A stretch of DNA of 64,000 nt from DASVTR01 sp036387475. GTDB lineage: Bacteria > Acidobacteriota > Blastocatellia > Pyrinomonadales > Pyrinomonadaceae. Below the pieces are notes generated by a model. It was not told the DNA's origin. It searched no databases and worked only from the letters and a program-made list of their open reading frames with translations. Position 1 is the stretch's first letter, and each line of letters starts with the position of its first letter. The stretch is from NCBI GenBank assembly GCA_036387475.1, contig DASVTR010000012.1, positions 186,001 through 250,000 of the forward strand, given 5' to 3'. Shown here in pieces: positions 44,264 through 51,561 of this stretch. A program made the position numbers and the translations under genes.

Positions 44264-44860
44264 TTACAGACGCATTCCGCCGACGGTGCGTTGCCAGATG
44301 AGCGCCTGTTTTAAGACGCAGAGCCGCTGCCGCTCATCATCCTCGCAGGCCGGTTCGAGTTGCTCGATGATGGCTTCGATGAGGGGCACGCTGAACGGGC
44401 CTGCGTGGGTGATAATCTGCGAGTAGTAGTGCAGATGCACGCGACCGTCCGCGCCCTTGTGAAAGCGCAGGACATCTTCGTCCGCCAGGCGATAGACTTC
44501 CTGATTAACTGGAATTACTCTGCGCGGCACACCCTGATGATTCACGTCGCTCGCGCGCTCCCTCCAGCCGAGCAGCAGAATGCCTATCATCAATCCCTGC
44601 TCGTTCAGATAGTCCGGGCTAAGGACAGACAAATCCGGCAGCGGCGAAAGGCGCGGGCCGTAATTGCCGTAATCAGGATTGGCAAGCTGCGAGTTATAAA
44701 TGACGCCGATTACTTCTTCATCTTCGAGCGGCATGGAGACAAACTGCGCGAAGCCATAATCAGCAGCCGCAGGCGGAGCATTCGCGTCCAAAGGGTCAAT
44801 CACACGCCCAATATAATCAACGTGCGAATTCGATTTAACGATCTTGGCAAGCTTTATCAT
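44264..44860 (-). CDS. HAS-barrel-like protein (HerA-associated domain)
   Basis: 198 residues. The N-terminus MIKLAKIVKSNSHVDYIGRV, the loop YGFAQFVSMPLEDEEVIGVI and PNYLNEQ-type segment (LSPDYLNEQGLMIGILLLGW) fit the HAS-barrel domain that precedes HerA/FtsK-type DNA translocases, but no ATPase domain follows. The C-terminal half (LHYYSQIITHAGPFSVPLIE) is helical and ends QTVGG-like (LIWQRTVGGMRL). Probably a regulator or adaptor of the NurA nuclease encoded two genes upstream. Its HerA partner must lie elsewhere. Confidence 0.6.
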   Translation of the reverse strand: MIKLAKIVKSNSHVDYIGRVIDPLDANAPPAAADYGFAQFVSMPLEDEEVIGVIYNSQLANPDYGNYGPRLSPLPDLSVLSPDYLNEQGLMIGILLLGWRERASDVNHQGVPRRVIPVNQEVYRLADEDVLRFHKGADGRVHLHYYSQIITHAGPFSVPLIEAIIEQLEPACEDDERQRLCVLKQALIWQRTVGGMRL

Positions 44861-44960
44861 ATTTTAGATTTTAGATTTTGGATTTTAGATTAAAAGACAG
44901 ATTGCCGAGCGTCACTGACTTGGATTGCTAATCCAAAATCTAAAATCCAAAATCTAAAAT
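44861..44960. repeat. heptamer hairpin (AGATTTT unit)
   Basis: ATTTTAGATTTTAGATTTTG and GATTTTAGATT on one side; AATCCAAAATCTAAAATCC and AAAATCTAAAAT on the other; spacer includes AAAAGACAGATTGCC. It fills the gap between the two minus-strand genes. Confidence 0.75.
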
Positions 44961-45499
44961 TGCCCGGCCCACTGCGGCACTTTGTAGAGAATCCACCATA
45001 AGAGAATCTGTATGCAGAGGATGAAGAGGCCGAGGATGACGCTCGCGTAGGAAGCGCTGCGACCGCCGCGTCGCGGCGAGCGATGCCAGTTCAGCAGGCC
45101 AAGGCCACCCATCACAATTGCGCCGGGACAGAAAAGTATGCCGAGGTAAGGAACAAGCGAATAAGTGACGAACGCGAGTGCGGTTGTCGAAGCGCCGTTG
45201 ACGCCGGGCGCGCTGGAAACCGGCGGAGCAATTACACGTCGCTGCTCTCGCATCGCTGTTCCAACTGGACGACCAACGCTCTGCTGCCCTTGCCTGCCGA
45301 GTCGCTGCTGTTGCAGATAGTAGGACGCACGCAGCGCATCGGCAGGAAGATAACTTTCGTCGAGTGTGCGCCCGCAGGTTGCACAGAAACGCGCCGCCGC
45401 GCGTCGCGCCGACGCACCGCAGGCCGGACACTCGCGCTCAGCTTGCAACTCCGGCACTGGCATGACAGGCTTTTCGGGCTGTTCCGTGATGCTCTGCAT
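44954..45499 (-). CDS. zinc-ribbon membrane protein
   Basis: 181 residues. Near the N-terminus CPACGASARRAAARFCATCG forms a C-x2-C..C-x2-C zinc ribbon. After a Gln/Arg-rich linker two hydrophobic helices follow (VTYSLVPYLGILFCPGAIVM and SVILGLFILCIQILLWWILY) with basic ends, as in DUF4190-type proteins. Its reading frame ends at the repeat before the HAS-barrel gene. It lies between nurA-like and HAS-barrel genes and may belong to the same transcription unit; function unknown. Confidence 0.65.
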   Translation of the reverse strand: MQSITEQPEKPVMPVPELQAERECPACGASARRAAARFCATCGRTLDESYLPADALRASYYLQQQRLGRQGQQSVGRPVGTAMREQRRVIAPPVSSAPGVNGASTTALAFVTYSLVPYLGILFCPGAIVMGGLGLLNWHRSPRRGGRSASYASVILGLFILCIQILLWWILYKVPQWAGQF

Positions 45500-45530
45500 A
45501 AAAACTCACACGCGAATTTACCAGAGTTAA

Positions 45531-46748
45531 TTAGCGGCGTCTAACTTTGCTGGCCGCTTTGCGCGAGACGCGAAAGGCGAAGCTCTCCTTGTCAGCGAAT
45601 TCCTGTAAGAGCCGCAGGAATTGCTCGCGGTCGCGCGCGGTGATAACGGCTGCCGCATCCGCCGTCTCAATCGCATAAGGATAGCCAAGGCCGCTGATAC
45701 ATTCGCCCCTCACGGCATCGAGCACATCTTCCAGCAAACCGGCCTCGTAAATCCAGGCCGGAATATCAAGGCGCGCGGGCGGGCCGTCGCTTGTTGTTTG
45801 CAGGTAAGTGAAGCCGATCAAAGGATGACCTTGCTCGTCAACAAAATAATTGCTCAACCCTTCGCGCAGGCAATAGCAGAAAGAGGTGCGCGCTCCCCAG
45901 TCTGGCAGCAGCGGCGGCTCGCCTTCCACGTCCGCATGGAGCAGTTGTGCGTCATACAGCGAGCGGCTGCGGCGCGCGCCCCCTCCCTCCAATGCTTCGA
46001 GCAGCTTAATCAGGTCGCGCGCGTAAGATTGATCTATAAAGCCGATGACGGGCACTTCCGTCTCGCGCGAGAGCCGCACCAACTCTTTCACCACGCCGCC
46101 ATAAGCCTCGTCTAATTTCGTCTGCGGTAAGCCGAAGGAGATCAGGAGTGAGCCATCAAAAAAAGCCACGGGCGTTCGCGTGCCGCGCTTCTTGCGCCAG
46201 CCTCGCTGACTTTCAAGAAAACGACTGACAGCTTCTATCTCAAGTTTGAAGCGACGAAAGCCAACCACCGTCTCCGCGCCGATGCTGTTTTCCGTCCCCT
46301 CAAGAAACTCTGCGGGCGAGATGATGGAAAAATCCGCCTGCTTGCGATACAGCCCCTCGCGCGTGTGCGGATTCTCAAACCATGCGACCTGCACGGCGGC
46401 GACAGGCATGGAGATTTCCCTGCCCGGCAAAAGCTGGCTGCCGTCAGCCGCAAAGGTCACGCGATCAACCAGCGCTCTGATGGCCCACGCGCGTGCCTCT
46501 TCGTGATTGCGCCAACGCTCACGAAACGGAATGACCATCGAAGCCGCCTGCTCCAACTCAACGGAAGGCAAAGCACCCGGCGCAGGCACAGCCTCCGTCT
46601 CAAGACGCACTTCGGCAGAGGTTCGCTCACCCAGCCGACGCAGCCGCAACGCATAATCGCGCACATCCTCGCGCCAGACACGATCAAAGCTCGTGAAGTC
46701 CGCGCGCTTATCTTCCAGCGCCTTCGTCAAAAGAGTAGGATAAAGCAT
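45531..46748 (-). CDS. nurA: NurA-domain nuclease
   Basis: 405 residues. The NurA active site is visible as FAADGSQLLPGR (first Asp), VAFFDGSLLISFGLP (second) and VIGFIDQSYARDLIKLLEAL (third acidic pair). An N-terminal coiled helical region precedes (WREDVRDYALRLRRLGERTS), and the C-terminal GFTYLQTTSDGPPARLDIP is typical. NurA is a 5'-3' DNA nuclease that works with the HerA translocase in end resection. Here no HerA gene lies next to it, only a HAS-barrel-like protein. First gene of a probable three-gene minus-strand unit. Confidence 0.75.
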   Translation of the reverse strand: MLYPTLLTKALEDKRADFTSFDRVWREDVRDYALRLRRLGERTSAEVRLETEAVPAPGALPSVELEQAASMVIPFRERWRNHEEARAWAIRALVDRVTFAADGSQLLPGREISMPVAAVQVAWFENPHTREGLYRKQADFSIISPAEFLEGTENSIGAETVVGFRRFKLEIEAVSRFLESQRGWRKKRGTRTPVAFFDGSLLISFGLPQTKLDEAYGGVVKELVRLSRETEVPVIGFIDQSYARDLIKLLEALEGGGARRSRSLYDAQLLHADVEGEPPLLPDWGARTSFCYCLREGLSNYFVDEQGHPLIGFTYLQTTSDGPPARLDIPAWIYEAGLLEDVLDAVRGECISGLGYPYAIETADAAAVITARDREQFLRLLQEFADKESFAFRVSRKAASKVRRR

Positions 46749-46753
46749 AAGAG

Positions 46754-46837
46754 CAGTTTTCAGTTTTCGGTTTTCAGTTTCCAGCTTCAGTCAAAAAAGA
46801 ATTTAACTGAAAACTGAAAACCGAAAACTGAAAACTG
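46754..46837. repeat. heptamer hairpin (TTTTCAG unit) copy 2
   Basis: CAGTTTTCAGTTTTCGGTTT on the left; CTGAAAACTGAAAACCGAAA on the right. Same unit as 23921-23994. It sits upstream of the nurA-like gene and downstream of the next minus-strand gene. Confidence 0.8.
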
Positions 46838-46840
46838 TTT

Positions 46841-47356
46841 TTATCCTCTTCTTGCTAGTCCGAGTTGTTCGGCTGAAGGCATATAGCGAGTGGTCTTCAG
46901 CTTGCCGTCGTAGAAGGTATAGATGATGCCTTCTTTGAGATTGCTGTAGATGGTTGCGCCCTGTCGTTGCTCGCGCTCGAAGCCGCGTTTGTCGGGCAGG
47001 CCGAGCGATTCCGGCGTGTCGTTTGAATTATCGTGCTGCAGGATAATCTGTAAGACCGTGCCTTCCACGTCACGAGACAGCTTTTTGTTGGCGACGAAGC
47101 GGGCGCTGACGAAGGCGACCGTGACCGTTCCGCCCATGACTTTGAATTGCAGAGTGCCTTCTCCGCCCGGCTGGTCTCTGAGCGGTTTCCCCAACGCGCG
47201 CTCGACATCAGCGCGTCTGGACTTCAAAGGCTCTATGTTGTTCCAGGAAGTAGCAAAGGCCGTAGCCTGCGCGAAGAGAAAGAGAGCGGCGAAAACGGCG
47301 AGAGTCGCGGCCCGCACGCGCCGCACACGCGGGCAAAAGTGTATCGGGTTTTTCAT
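46841..47356 (-). CDS. secreted protein, function unknown
   Basis: 171 residues. A long N-terminal segment with an export helix (RRVRAATLAVFAALFLFAQ, then TAFA) is followed by WNNIEPLKSRRADVERALGK, GEGTLQFKVMGGTVTVAFVS and a helix/sheet region ending YDGKLKTTRYMPSAEQ. The P-L-K-S-R-R-x-D-V-E pattern suggests a family of small exported acidobacterial proteins, but its function is unknown. Located between two heptamer hairpins. Confidence 0.55.
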   Translation of the reverse strand: MKNPIHFCPRVRRVRAATLAVFAALFLFAQATAFATSWNNIEPLKSRRADVERALGKPLRDQPGGEGTLQFKVMGGTVTVAFVSARFVANKKLSRDVEGTVLQIILQHDNSNDTPESLGLPDKRGFEREQRQGATIYSNLKEGIIYTFYDGKLKTTRYMPSAEQLGLARRG

Positions 47357-47385
47357 GCGGAAATGCTACTCTGATTTCAGTCCAA

Positions 47386-47450
47386 AGTCCAAAGTCTAAT
47401 GTCCAGAGTCAAGAACCTATGTCTTGACTCTGGACATTAGACTTTGGACT
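47386..47450. repeat. heptamer hairpin (TCCAAAG unit), perfect 29-bp arms
   Basis: The left arm (47386-47414) and right arm (47422-47450) are perfect complements of 29 bases, built from TCCAAAG, TCTAATG and TCCAGAG units, with a 7-base loop. The best-preserved hairpin in the window; the left arm extends upstream with one more TCCAAAG unit. Confidence 0.88.
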
Positions 47451-47457
47451 CCTGACA

Positions 47458-48708
47458 TTATTGTGCGTAGGGCTTGACGCGTTCGACGGATGCCTGAAAG
47501 TCTGCATCGCCGGGCGCTAACTCCGCGCCTTTCTGATATGCGCCGAGCGCCTTGGCATACTGTTTTGAAACCTCGTAGGCGTAGCCAAGTTCGCGGTAGA
47601 TGTTGACATCATCGGGCGTGCTCGCCGAAGCACGTTCGAGCGCGGCGATGGCTTTCGGAAAATTCTTGGCGCGCGAATGAGCGATGCCGAGCCAGTAGAG
47701 CACAGCGCCGTTTGCATCTGCGCCCGCCGCCGCACGCTCAAGCGTCGTCGCCGCACGCGCAAACTGCTTTGCTCCGACCAATGCCTGACCGAAAAGCAGC
47801 ATCGCAAGCTGGTCTGTCTTGATGCGCGTTAATCCTTCGCCCGCGCGCACTGCGTTGAGATAATCGGCATCAGCCTTCGTCGGATTCGCGGCGTTCATGG
47901 CCGCGCGGCGAAGATAAGCGGTCGTCAGTAAAGACCATGCGGAAGCCGAGCGCGCATCGCTAAGGGTCGCGCGGTTGAGCGCGGAGATGGCTGCGTCCAA
48001 ATCGTTTCTTTCGTAAGCGAGTTGGCCCAGAAAGTAGAGCGAGGCGGCGTCGCGCGGATTATCTTTGACGACCGCAGTGAAGGTGCGTTCGGCCTCAGCT
48101 TTCTGGCCGGTGCGAAATTCTGCGAGGCCACGATAGTAGAGCAATCCTGCATCCGCTTTCTGACCGGTGCGCGTCGTTGCGAGTTTGAGTAAGGGTAAAG
48201 CCAAATCAAACTTTTCCGTCAGCACGTAAGCCTGCGCGAGCATGTCTACGGTGAAGGGGTCTTCTTTTCCGGCGGCGCGTTGTAAATCGAGTGCTCGCTG
48301 AAGGTCTGCGGCGGCTTCCGCATACTGCTTCAGATTCATCTCGGCAAAGCCAGCGATCTTCCACGTTTCAGAATCGTTGGGGTAGCTGGCGGCGAGTTGC
48401 TTGGCTTCCCGTGCGGCTGCTGCATACTGTTTCTGCTGCAAGAGCGAGAAAGCGCGCGAGGTATCGGCGACATCGCTTGCGCCGCCAGCGCGCGGCCTGT
48501 TGGTTCTGGCGACGGGTTGAGAGGTGACGGCAGGAGACTCAGTCTCAACCTGAGTGGTTGGACGATTATCTTCGGCGCTTGAGCTGGGAGCGGGCTGCGG
48601 GTTAACGCGTCGGGGTCTGGTTGAGCCAGACTGCGCGGAGGCGGTAGCGGTGAAAATCAAGACCGCGCCCACCAGAGCGCTGATAAACGACAGATATTTT
48701 CTCTTCAT
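47458..48708 (-). CDS. secreted TPR-repeat protein
   Basis: 416 residues from ATG 48708, which opens a signal peptide (MKRKYLSFISALVGAVLIF, then SAQSG); an upstream in-frame ATG at 48750 is less likely. After a Pro/Thr/Ser-rich linker the rest is TPR repeats (YAAAAREAKQLAASYPND, YAEAAADLQRALDLQRAAGK, YAKALGAYQKGAELAPGDAD). Probably a periplasmic scaffold for protein complexes. It may be functionally related to the TPR protein at 1448. No catalytic domain. Confidence 0.8.
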   Translation of the reverse strand: MKRKYLSFISALVGAVLIFTATASAQSGSTRPRRVNPQPAPSSSAEDNRPTTQVETESPAVTSQPVARTNRPRAGGASDVADTSRAFSLLQQKQYAAAAREAKQLAASYPNDSETWKIAGFAEMNLKQYAEAAADLQRALDLQRAAGKEDPFTVDMLAQAYVLTEKFDLALPLLKLATTRTGQKADAGLLYYRGLAEFRTGQKAEAERTFTAVVKDNPRDAASLYFLGQLAYERNDLDAAISALNRATLSDARSASAWSLLTTAYLRRAAMNAANPTKADADYLNAVRAGEGLTRIKTDQLAMLLFGQALVGAKQFARAATTLERAAAGADANGAVLYWLGIAHSRAKNFPKAIAALERASASTPDDVNIYRELGYAYEVSKQYAKALGAYQKGAELAPGDADFQASVERVKPYAQ

Positions 48709-48954
48709 ACTTTCGGCTTCTTTCAAATTCCGGCAACTTGCTTTAACCACGGCCCGCGCGAGTCTTAGCGCAGCACAAGCTTGCGATGCGACGTTTGCCT
48801 TTAAGGTTCGCTTTCCTTAAAGAGACACCGCTCAAAGGGCAAAGACATCCGGCGACGCCGTTCGCCTGAAACGTCTGCCAGCAGCCCTTTACACGACTGC
48901 TAAGATAGACGCTGCTCCGGCGGTAGTACAACCGAAATCAGAGAAGAAGGAACA

Positions 48955-50235
48955 ATGAAAAGAGTCCTCGTCGTTTGTCCGACCCAGCGAGAATACAGAT
49001 ACCTCCCGGCAATCGCCCAAAAGTTGAATTACAAGCTCCTCTTCGACGAGTTTGGCGGCGATTATTTCGACAATCCTCTGGCGGAAAACGATTCCGAGCA
49101 CACGCCGGACATGGACGTGCTGGCGTTAATCGAAGACCTCGTTAAGCGCTACGAAGCTGCCGGATTGTCAGGCGTGGCATCGGCGGTCGGCTATCCGGGC
49201 ATGTCCGTGGCGAGCATTGCGGCGCAGCGGCTCGGCCTGCCCGGCCCGTCCATTAATTGCATTCTGCTTTGCGAGCACAAGTATTATTCCAGACTTGCCC
49301 AGAAGGCTTTAGTCCCAGCGGCGACGCCATCGTTTCAGATTCTCGACGGGAAAGCTCAGGGGCAGTTAAACCAACTCGGAGAGTTTCCATTATTCGTCAA
49401 GCCTGTCAAAGCAAACTTTTCGATTAACGCCGGACGCGTTTCGACAGAGGATAAGCTTCGACGCACTTTACGCCCCTGCTCATTGCTGGAGCGTTTTCTC
49501 AAGCCGTTTAACGATCTGCTCGCAGCCTACACGGATTATCAATACGATGCCTCTCATCTTTTAGCCGAGACGCTACTCGAAGGCACACAGGTTTCTCTGG
49601 AAGGCTACGCGTACAAAGGCAAAGCTCACATCATCGGCATCGTTGACGCGTTGATGTATCCGGGCACGATCTCTTTCGAGCGCTTCGTCTATCCCTCTCG
49701 CCTGAGCGAAGACGTGCAGCGCAGAATGGCAGACATAGCGGAAGCGTTCATCAACGGCATCGGATACGATAACGCTTTTTTCAACGTCGAAATGATGTAC
49801 AATCCAATGAGTGACCGCATCTCTATCATCGAGGTCAATCCGAAAATAGCTTCACAGTTTACGGACTTGTTTGAAAAAGTGGATGGCACGAGCACCTATG
49901 CGCCGCTGCTTCAGATAGCAGCCGGAGACGAGCCGGTCTTTCCGCGAAGACAGGGTGAGTTCAAGATGGCTGCAAGCTGTGTGTTGCGGACTTTTGAGAA
50001 CAAGCGCGTGCTCGCTGTGCCGTCATCACAGCAGATTGATAATCTGCTCGCCAGATTCGCGGACGCCCGCATAGAGGTTTGCGCCTTCAATGGGCAGCTT
50101 CTCTCCGATGGGATGCAGGATGGTAAGAGCTATCGTTACGGCCTAATTAATATCGGCGCTGACTCCGACGAAGAATTAAACGCCAAGCTTGACGTTTGCC
50201 GGAGCTTGTTGGATTTTCAATTTGCGCCGGTCTGA
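48955..50235 (+). CDS. ATP-grasp ligase, D-Ala-D-Ala-ligase-like
   Basis: 426 residues. A pre-ATP-grasp domain (ASAVGYPGMSVASIAAQRLG) is followed by the ATP-grasp core: GEFPLFVKPVKANFSINAGR (ATP-binding Lys), QVSLEGYAYKGKAHIIGIVD, and IIEVNPKIASQFTDLFEKVD (Mg-binding Glu/Asn). Length and motifs fit carboxylate-amine ligases that join amino acids or make peptide bonds via acyl phosphate. Substrates unknown. AAGGA six bases upstream supports the start. It leads a block of ligases and a racemase. Confidence 0.85.
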   Translation: MKRVLVVCPTQREYRYLPAIAQKLNYKLLFDEFGGDYFDNPLAENDSEHTPDMDVLALIEDLVKRYEAAGLSGVASAVGYPGMSVASIAAQRLGLPGPSINCILLCEHKYYSRLAQKALVPAATPSFQILDGKAQGQLNQLGEFPLFVKPVKANFSINAGRVSTEDKLRRTLRPCSLLERFLKPFNDLLAAYTDYQYDASHLLAETLLEGTQVSLEGYAYKGKAHIIGIVDALMYPGTISFERFVYPSRLSEDVQRRMADIAEAFINGIGYDNAFFNVEMMYNPMSDRISIIEVNPKIASQFTDLFEKVDGTSTYAPLLQIAAGDEPVFPRRQGEFKMAASCVLRTFENKRVLAVPSSQQIDNLLARFADARIEVCAFNGQLLSDGMQDGKSYRYGLINIGADSDEELNAKLDVCRSLLDFQFAPV

Positions 50236-50372
50236 ACGTAATGCTCGGTCAGTGAAAAGCAATTTTCCAAACATGAAGGCACAACGAACCGTAGGGAAAG
50301 GTTATGCTGTTCTTCATCTTCCCTGTCTCTTCGTGTTGAGATGTTTTTCTTCTACTTCGCCTCGAACGTCCG

Positions 50373-51338
50373 ATGAAGAGAAAAGTTCTCCTGACGCTCA
50401 ATCCGCTGGTGATCGAAGGCAGGTGCTTTTCGACCATGCGGCGGCTGGTGAGGTTGCTCGACGCTTGCTGCGACCTGCTGCTCGTCCCCGTCAGCGGCTA
50501 CGATTTCAAGCGCGGAGAGGTGGCAGCCTACAGGCGCAGGCAAGATGGAAGCTTCGCAAAGGCTGGGATGGTCGCGCCGCGTGCTGATTTATGGATAATT
50601 TATAGCGACGGTTTCTATCTCAATCAACGCGCCTTCGGCTTCAGGCTGCGGCGTGATTACTTCAACGCGCAACTGGACTTTCATCAAAAGCATTTGCAGA
50701 TGGGGCGTGTCCATCTCCTCATTAATTCGCCCGAAGCTGAAGCGAAGACGTTGAAAAGCTGGCTGGCGACGCTGGATTTTCAAAAGTTTCGCATCGTTCC
50801 CACCTATCTTTTTTCCAATATCGCGGAGGTCTACGATTTTCAACGTGAGAGAGGAACGATAGTCGCCAAGCTCAACTGGGGCGGCGCGAGCGAAGGAGTC
50901 GAGCGGCTGCACAGCGAGGCATCCGTGCGAGAGTTTCAAAACAAGCTCGCCCGCTATGCGGACAGAGATTTGAGCGACTATTGCTTTCAGGTCTATTGTC
51001 ATGGCGACGAAAAGCGATTCTGGTTCGCGGGCGGCGAGTGTCTGGGCGCGCGAATCATTCATGGCCGCGAGACTCCCTGGTCTGGTGACGCCGATGATTT
51101 TCGTGTGGAGGCTTACCGTCAGGATTCTTCAAAATCCTTCGCCCGCGATTTAGCGGCGGCCCAATGTTTATTAGAGCAGTCGGGCATCACCGTCGGCGCT
51201 GTTGATTTCATCGGCGGCAGAATAAATGAGGTCAACGGCGGCGGGACGGTGCTCACGACCTACCGTTATCGAAAGATGATTATTGATACGCGGCCCGCCT
51301 ACCTCGAATACTTTCTGAGCTTATTGAATGCGCTGTAG
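50373..51338 (+). CDS. ATP-grasp-like protein (glutathione-synthetase-type)
   Basis: 321 residues. The N-terminal part (MKRKVLLTLNPLVIEGRCFS, RADLWIIYSDGFYLNQRAFG) resembles the first domain of glutathione synthetase-type ligases. IVPTYLFSNIAEVYDFQR, GTIVAKLNWGGASEGVERL (Lys of the ATP site) and GITVGAVDFIGGRINEVNGG (Mg ligands Asp/Asn) form the ATP-grasp core, with an unusually short glycine loop. It follows the first ligase by about 140 bases. A weak start context. It is a plausible peptide-bond-forming enzyme, and the substrate is unknown. Confidence 0.7.
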   Translation: MKRKVLLTLNPLVIEGRCFSTMRRLVRLLDACCDLLLVPVSGYDFKRGEVAAYRRRQDGSFAKAGMVAPRADLWIIYSDGFYLNQRAFGFRLRRDYFNAQLDFHQKHLQMGRVHLLINSPEAEAKTLKSWLATLDFQKFRIVPTYLFSNIAEVYDFQRERGTIVAKLNWGGASEGVERLHSEASVREFQNKLARYADRDLSDYCFQVYCHGDEKRFWFAGGECLGARIIHGRETPWSGDADDFRVEAYRQDSSKSFARDLAAAQCLLEQSGITVGAVDFIGGRINEVNGGGTVLTTYRYRKMIIDTRPAYLEYFLSLLNAL

Positions 51339-51561
51339 TGGTCTCGTAGAAGGCGAGAAAAAGATTGCTAATTCGCCTCGGTCTGTCATACATTAAGGCC
51401 CGTCACTTTTACCCACGTTAATCTTTATATCCATCAGGTTACAAAATGGTCTTTGCTCCTTGCTGTTAGCATCAGTCAAAGGGAAAGCTCAGTGCGGCCA
51501 CCTGTGTTGGCAACGCCTGGCTCGAAAGAGCGTCGCTCGTTTCCATGTGAAGGAGATCAGA

